From Oscarella lobularis (lineage: Eukaryota; Porifera; Homoscleromorpha; Homosclerophorida; Oscarellidae), in contig NC_089190.1 of the NCBI RefSeq assembly GCF_947507565.1, forward strand, positions 1,178,001-1,242,000: a DNA stretch of 64,000 nt, read 5' to 3'. Positions 58,101-64,000 of the stretch are shown here, in pieces; the first letter of the stretch is position 1, and every line of letters starts with the position of its first letter. A model generated the notes under the pieces. The model worked only from the letters and a program-made list of their open reading frames with translations. It did not search any database and was not told the origin of the DNA. Both the position numbers and the translations under genes were made by a program.

Positions 58101-61100
58101 TAAGTTGGACCGAAACGTCTGTATTGCATTGAGAAGCTGGAAAAACACCAGAAGCGTATCTCCATCACACACGCGCGCGCACAACCGTACTCACCTTGAG
58201 CGTTGTGAGGCGATCTGGACTCGTATCTTGCATGCAGACGAGCAGAATTTGAGGAATTATTTTAGGAAGATAGATCTGACGAGATGAAGGCGCACTATAC
58301 TGAACGAAAGAATCGACGCTCGCCGCTCTCACCTTGAAATCGCCTCCCAAAGCAAGCGCGAGCTGTTCGACCACAAGAATGATGGAGTTCTGCATGGGAC
58401 TGTTCACTTCCCAGAATTTCTGCGAGTACGACTCCTCGTGCAAGTTCCAAGATATTTTCGGCTCGGTCTTACGTTGATGACTTTGAAAATTTCGTCCATG
58501 TACGGCAAAGAGTGGTGCTTCACCAATGATATCAGGACGCCGAGCTGCTGAAACAAGAACTAAAGAAGCAAAATAATTACACTGGAGCTATTCTTCCACA
58601 ACGCCTAAACCGACCTCAAAGTCTTTTGAAAGCAACGTCTCGGTGCTGTTCAAAAGAGGAGGCATGATCTAATAATAAAAGGCTACCACTGGATGTGAGA
58701 ATTTCTAAGTCCTTTGCTTCAGACCTGGGGCAGAAATTGAACGCATTTCATTCCGAGACTTTTGAAAATGAACGTCACGGCTTGAATGACGAACGTGTGC
58801 TGGTCCGACAAATTGACGTCCTTGAGAATTTTCATCAACGCCGAAATGGCGACGGCGGAGTAGAAATCTTCGAGCGAAGCGCCGGGCATGTTGATGAGCA
58901 TCTCCGACATCGTGTCGCCTAAATGCAACGTTTTCCCTCGTTACTTCTCGATTTCATCTCATCGGTCGTACCCATTTCGTCCTTGGTTTTCTCCGACGAG
59001 CTCTGAGACGTCGCCTGTTCGCTCGTGCCCGGATTGGGTCTCATTCCCATGTGCAGTTTGTACTTGTACGGATCGAGGGCTCCGAGGAGACCGAGCAAGC
59101 GAATGGCCTGGTGGAAAACGCATAGACACCACGTACGCGCAGTGAATCAAAAGTACTACCTCTCGTCTGGCTGACGGTTGCTGTTCCGTTTTGATAACAC
59201 TGATCAGTACATCCAAAAGATTTGGGTACTTTTTATACGGCTTGACAACATAGCTAGAGGTATCGATAGATGAGAACTGGACATCTATTAGAAGATTTTT
59301 TTACCCCGTGTTTTCCACAATTTGACTCATCACCCAAAGCGAAACCTTTTTAAAATTGATTAGTGTTGATTTTCGTTGCGAGAAAGCGTGGCAGGTCTTA
59401 CGTCTCTCTTTTGCAGAGAAGCCGAGTCTTGAAGAATCTCTATCATCACCGGAAACAGATCGTTGACGAAAGGTCTCATACTGTGACCGCACACCTGATC
59501 AGAGAAAAGAAAAAGGCTCGTTCCAAGGATAAATCTATCAAATGCTCGTTCGCACGTGAGCCAATTCGCCGACTGCAGCAAGAACGCTCGTCACGACGCC
59601 AGGATTCGAATCGTTTTCCTTCAGCTTCGGAATGAGGGCCTAATAAATGCAAGGATGACTGCTATTTGTTAATAGACATGCCCTAAACAAAAAAAAAACC
59701 TTCAGTATTGGCTGCATGTATGGTCGTGTGAGTTTGGGAGCGTTTGCTATTAGATGGCCAAGGAGCTTAGCGGCTTGTTCTTTGTTTCGGCCAACACCGC
59801 TGAATTCTAATTCAGTGAGAAACTGTACGCGAAAAAAAAATTGGCTCTAGAAGAGTACACCCGTTTTCTAAATTTTGAACCTGGATTAGCATTTTCCTCA
59901 GCGATGGCATTACGTAGGCGGGATTGAGAGCACTGAGTCGGCCAATCGTACAGATTGCCAACTCTCGTACGGAGAAGAGCTGCAATCCAAATTGCTGAGA
60001 AAGCACAACTGAAAAATTCCGTCGACCCCGTTACCTCGTCGTTCAAACATATGAACAAAGTGCTGAGGTTCTCCGCCTGAGCCAGGTGACCGTCGAAACG
60101 AGAATCCAAGTTCGTCAAAACGCACAGACGAATTTCTTCCTCTGTTCAAAAATCGCGTTCGGCAATTCGAAGAACAACGTCTCGCGATTCTTCCTCACCT
60201 TCATCCGTCACGCAAACGTAGAGCAATTTGCTCAACACTTCGGATACGGTTTTCGCGTGAGTGTGACTGACAGTGCCATTGACAACGGGAATGCCTTGAT
60301 TGGAAAGTTGAAGCTAGAGACAAAGGTGTTTAGTAACAGACGTCGAACTACAGCGTTGTGATGCTTAACAACTGCTTATACGAATATTTACCTTCAGTGC
60401 AGGAACCAATAAATGACAGCACGTCTTCACTGCTTCCAGACGAACTTCCTTGTGAGTGCTCGTGAGAAAAATGTCCGCGCAGCGTCGAACGAACTGGGTG
60501 AGCGTGTGGCCTGTAAGGTAGCATCGACTCCTCAACGGAGGAGCGATTCATCCACGAGAGCGACTCTTACTGTTGAAGCTGAACGAACAGAGAGTTCTCA
60601 TGGCCAGAGTGAGAGTGCTCGCATCGGTCGAATCGTGAGAACTTGCCGCTGGAATGCACGTGGAAGTGGAGCGAGGATACATTCGCACGGTGTTACCTGC
60701 GGACGTGCTTGATCCCGACGTCGAGCGAGATAGCGAAGGATATCTCGGAGGACTGGTGAGCAACACTTCGGAGAGCATCAGCAAAAGGCCGGCTGAACGC
60801 AAACCACTAGAAAAACTACGCGATAATTTTAATGATTACCCACCCTGAATTTCTCTTCGTAGCGACGGTATGTCGTTGGCCAACGTTTTGAGAGCCACAG
60901 TCAGCGGTTGGCTAGACACCCCACGTTCCACTCACGCAATAAAGTCAGGGCTATCTAACCTGAGTCCAACAGCCAGCATAGGATCAAGAAGAGCTTTCAT
61001 TTCGTCTACGAGCTTGTCTTCCAAGGCTCGAGCGAGCATGCTAATGCAACCGAAGACCGACTGATCAACAGTGACTGGCTTCGATTTCCTAGAGAGAAAG

Positions 61101-62837
61101 TTAACGCTTTCTTGTCGGCTCTCGATTGCGTTTGACTGACCGCAAGCTCGAATCTTTCGTTCCCGACAGCGTGGATTTGATTACGTTCAGAATCGGATCC
61201 ATATGATTGATGATGTCGTCGGAGACAGCGATTGCCATTAGTCCGACGGCTCGAAAAGCATTCGACTTATCCCGATCCTGAGGGACCCAAGAGCTTTAAT
61301 TCTCATACTAAATTAATGCTGAGACAAACCGACCTTTCTTAGACAGGCAAGAAGATAGTTCATGGTATCAGCCAAATAGCTATAGAGGCAAGATCTGTAA
61401 GTCTACAAAGTCTTCACGTATCAAAATCATTTACTTTCTGACAAACGATTCTGAGTGAAAGACGGCGAGTCGAGGCAGCAACGCAAGCAACGACTGCTGA
61501 ACGATTGGACTTCGACTCGACTGCAACTTGAGCACAAGCCGACAAACCTAGAAGAGACTTCATCTTCTAATCTATAGCACTCACGCATTCGTTTCCCTGA
61601 CCTCGTCGAACCGGCTAATCATGAATTCCTTGCACAGTTGACTGTGATCGTGCTTTACGTCTCCCAGGCCGCCCGTGCTCCCGCCGACGCCCGCGGACGG
61701 CCTGTGGTGAACGTGATCCAAATGCTTCGGATTCCCGAGCTCCTCGAGAACTTTCAAGTGGGGCTTCTGCTGCAAATTCGCTATCTCGTCGACGTCCCAC
61801 TCGCAAAACTTATACACGTCAAAAATAAAAGTGAATGCTTGTACAAATAGGCTGAGGGAGTTATACCTGTTCCCTTAGCTTGCTGTTCACTATGAGTTCG
61901 TTGATAATCAGAAGCGAGCCGTGAGCGCGATCGTCTCTCGTCAGCAGACTTCCCTTGTCTTTGCTCTGATCGACCAAACCGCGCTCAGCCTCCTCGTACA
62001 CTTGCTAAATAAGTCAATCAGTTGACTAAGAACCTTACGCGTGTCCCGTTCTATACACGCATACCTGGTACCAGCTCTTTCGAAAATACGGCGCCTGCGA
62101 CTCCTTCGTCTCGCGCTGCGACGTCAACACCAAGCAAGCGCGCAATGCGGCGGCGGCTCCCTCTCGAATCACCTGCTTCGGATCTCGAACGGCTGTGAAA
62201 ATGTTGTCGAAGAACGGCTGGACTTTCTGATAGAAAAGCGTCGGCGCGCTCACGGCCAATTCCCTCAGCAACAGCACCTAAGAAGCGAAAACAATACCAT
62301 CAAAATTTCTGACGTCAGAAATAGCTAGCGCCATTACCGCCGCGTGTCGTCGACCATCGGTTCGATCGCCCTGAAGCCATTCCAAGCATCGTTTGACCTC
62401 GTATTCGACGTACTCGGCGGTGAACGTGCCGCCGGACAGTGTGATGCGTCCGACGGCTTTTGCCGCCATTTCCATGGCAGCGGCGTCGTTGCATGGCAAC
62501 ACGCTGCGAAGGTAGTGCTCGAAGCGACGTATTCTGCTCGAACTGCCGTCGTCGATGCCGACGATTGCCACTAAAGGAGAGTATTGAAACTGTGCGTGGG
62601 CGGGGTCGAGAGGGGTCCCCCTTTACTGATTGCCATGACGCCGCCTTTCTTTTCGTGCAATTCCGAACTGGAGACCATTTCGAAGATGGAATGGTAGAGA
62701 TCGCTGACGAAGCTCGCGTTCTCGTCGGCCGATACTTCGCGCAGGTCCGTTTCAATGTACTGCTGCATTTGCTTGGCCGTCTTCTCGCGCACGTCGTCGT
62801 GACGGCTTTTCAAGCCCGAAACGAACGACTGCAGCAT
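52120..62837 (-). CDS. MTOR: Serine/threonine kinase mTOR
   Basis: Catalytic subunit of TORC1/TORC2. The start at 62837 gives [20 protein letters not shown], matching the first conserved HEAT helix without the vertebrate Thr-rich leader. HEAT repeats run in dozens of short exons to about 57000, then the FAT region ([19 protein letters not shown] near 56620). The FRB domain ([20 protein letters not shown] near 54450) continues with [12 protein letters not shown] near 54150, keeping the Ser, Trp and Phe that contact FKBP12-rapamycin. The kinase domain has [16 protein letters not shown] (about 53770), [14 protein letters not shown] (53070-53200), [10 protein letters not shown] and FRLTRML. The FATC end [14 protein letters not shown] is completed by a 56-nt intron, so the true stop is 52120-52122, not the apparent TAA after GW. 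Divergent from UBXN6. Confidence 0.97.
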
Positions 62838-62910
62838 CGCGAGAGAGAATGTGGTGTTTTCGAGTAGAGTGCGCTAACCAGACGCCGAATCGCTGTATGT
62901 CGCTCAAGTC
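62838..62910. promoter_or_regulatory. Shared divergent promoter MTOR/UBXN6
   Basis: Only 73 bp separate the two start codons on opposite strands. Both promoters must lie here or within the first exons. No TATA box is seen. Confidence 0.45.
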
Positions 62911-64000
62911 ATGAAGAATTGGTTTAAAAAGAAGCTTGCGGATTCGAAATTCAAAGGCAAAGGTCACGTTTTGACCGAGGAAAGAAAGGTACCTTCGGCG
63001 GGACCTCAGCGGCCCGCTCAACGCATCGTGCCGACGGCGGAAGCGGCGGCGGCTGGCCAAGCGGCTCTCGCTCGCTTCGAAGACAAGCAAACGGCGTCGG
63101 CGAAAAAGCAAGATCAGCGAAAAGCGATGCGATACGAAATGGAAATAGAAAAACGACGAGCGGAACAGTCACGTGAACCCGAAACGGAAAACGCAGTAAA
63201 AGAATCGTCGCCCGCCGCCGCCGCCGTCGCCTTGGAAACTCCTCCTGGAATTCCCGTATCGGGCGTGGAATTCGTCTGCCCCGTTACAGACGCTGTTGTA
63301 GCTGAAGAAGAAATCGAAGTTCACCTGGAAGCGGCTCTATTGAGCTATCTCGACATCGACGACGAAGAAGAAGAAAATAGTTCTATCAAAGTCGCCGCCT
63401 TGATGATATACTCTCTGAACAAGAGCAAAGAGGTCGTGCAGAGTTGCGTCGACTTGATATCGCGCTACGTCGGCAACGTGACGGACAATCCCGCCGAAGC
63501 GAAATATCGAAAAATTCGCGTGAAAAATCGGGCGTTCCAAGAGCGCGCCGCTCACATGAAAGGAGCGATAGAATTTCTCAATCGAATCGGTTTCAAGAGA
63601 GAAACGCTCGCCAACGACAACGACGAGCAAGAAGATTATCTCGTATTAGCTGGCGACGAGCCCGACGTCGAACTCCTCATCAAAGCGCGAGACATTCTCC
63701 GAGAGACGAAGCCGCTCGTACCGACTCTGAGTCGAAGCCTGCGTCTATTCAGCGCGCCGAAGCAGAATTCGAATCGATTCGACTTGCCGCCTAGTTTCTT
63801 CGCCATGTCGAGCGAGGAACTGAAGGCGGAGCAGCGACGACGAGCGGAGAAAATCGAACAGTCTCGCATCCTGAAGACGAAGGCGATGCGAGAACGGGAA
63901 GCGGCTGCGACGCCATCGCGAAAATATCGCTATTGTGTTATACGCGTTCGGTTGCCCGATGGGATGCTTCTTCAGGGAACGTTTCGGCCGCGGGAGACGG
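62911..64000 (+). CDS. UBXN6: UBX domain protein 6, p97/VCP cofactor (3' end outside window)
   Basis: UBXN6 (UBXD1) cofactor of p97/VCP that works with caveolin sorting, lysophagy and mitophagy. The start at 62911 gives MKNWFKKKLADSKFKGKGHV, the helix that binds the p97 N-domain, then an Ala-rich AAAAGQAALARFE. GVEFVCPVTDAVV leads into the PUB domain (about 63380-63680: SIKVAALMIYSLNKSKE, KYRKIRVKNRAFQERAAHM, EFLNRIGFKRE), which binds the p97 C-terminus. FDLPPSFFAMSSEELKAEQ and LKTKAMRERE follow. The UBX domain begins at about 63930 (YCVIRVRLPDGMLLQGTF) and is cut by the window edge. The whole visible part is one exon, unlike its intron-rich neighbours. Confidence 0.95.
   Translation, partial: MKNWFKKKLADSKFKGKGHVLTEERKVPSAGPQRPAQRIVPTAEAAAAGQAALARFEDKQTASAKKQDQRKAMRYEMEIEKRRAEQSREPETENAVKESSPAAAAVALETPPGIPVSGVEFVCPVTDAVVAEEEIEVHLEAALLSYLDIDDEEEENSSIKVAALMIYSLNKSKEVVQSCVDLISRYVGNVTDNPAEAKYRKIRVKNRAFQERAAHMKGAIEFLNRIGFKRETLANDNDEQEDYLVLAGDEPDVELLIKARDILRETKPLVPTLSRSLRLFSAPKQNSNRFDLPPSFFAMSSEELKAEQRRRAEKIEQSRILKTKAMREREAAATPSRKYRYCVIRVRLPDGMLLQGTFRPRET

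Overview
The window is nuclear DNA of a eukaryote with a compact genome, most likely an early-branching animal. A sponge of the homoscleromorph type would fit, but that placement is inference from gene content and tiny introns. Genes are split by many GT-AG introns, several only about 40-60 nt long. The recognisable proteins are animal-type: FHIT, CLC-6, GPR157, cyclin L, POM121, DENND6, NSUN6, a PARP14-like ADP-ribosyltransferase, FTSJ1, MEAK7, CEP19, mTOR and UBXN6. There is one 200-base N gap (12903-13102).

Layout. 1-8371 (minus): three tandem paralogous single-pass receptors built from EGF-like/CUB, several Ig domains, one thrombospondin type 1 repeat, a membrane helix and a tyrosine-rich tail; the first is cut by the window edge. 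8762-13323 (minus): a large multi-pass membrane protein of no family I recognise, with a proline-rich cytoplasmic region and a tandemly duplicated acidic exon block. 13905-32839: a dense run of conserved genes: CLCN6, FHIT, GPR157, cyclin L, TPRG1L, POM121, NOPCHAP1, DENND6 and NSUN6. 33179-39970 (minus): a PARP14/PARP10-like gene whose first intron holds a 530 bp MITE with 55 bp terminal inverted repeats and an 11 bp target duplication. 41135-46699: a GH27 glycosidase with an inserted lectin-like domain, FTSJ1 and MEAK7. 46700-49174: the only long gene-poor stretch, with a direct repeat at each end, a retroelement remnant and two minisatellites. 49175-64000: a PTB-SH2 adaptor, CEP19 with an intron-containing tRNA-His nested antisense in its third intron, MTOR, and the 5' part of UBXN6.

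Organisation. Genes sit very close. Head-to-head pairs with short shared promoters are CLCN6/FHIT, cyclin L/TPRG1L, NOPCHAP1/DENND6, FTSJ1/MEAK7 and MTOR/UBXN6 (about 41-130 bp apart). Convergent pairs, with stops 10-83 bp apart, are FHIT/GPR157, TPRG1L/POM121, DENND6/NSUN6, GH27/FTSJ1 and CEP19/MTOR.

The genes do not form one pathway. Two themes stand out. One is surface recognition and tyrosine signalling: the receptor cluster with ITAM-like and YxN tails, plus a PTB-SH2 adaptor 40 kb away. The other is a loose growth-control neighbourhood: MTOR, its reported regulator MEAK7, and lysosomal/endosomal genes such as CLCN6 and UBXN6. The best candidates for undescribed biology are the receptor family, the multi-pass protein at 8762-13323 and the mobile element in the PARP intron. 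CDS coordinates give the outer limits of the coding region, introns included, with splice sites assigned by eye.
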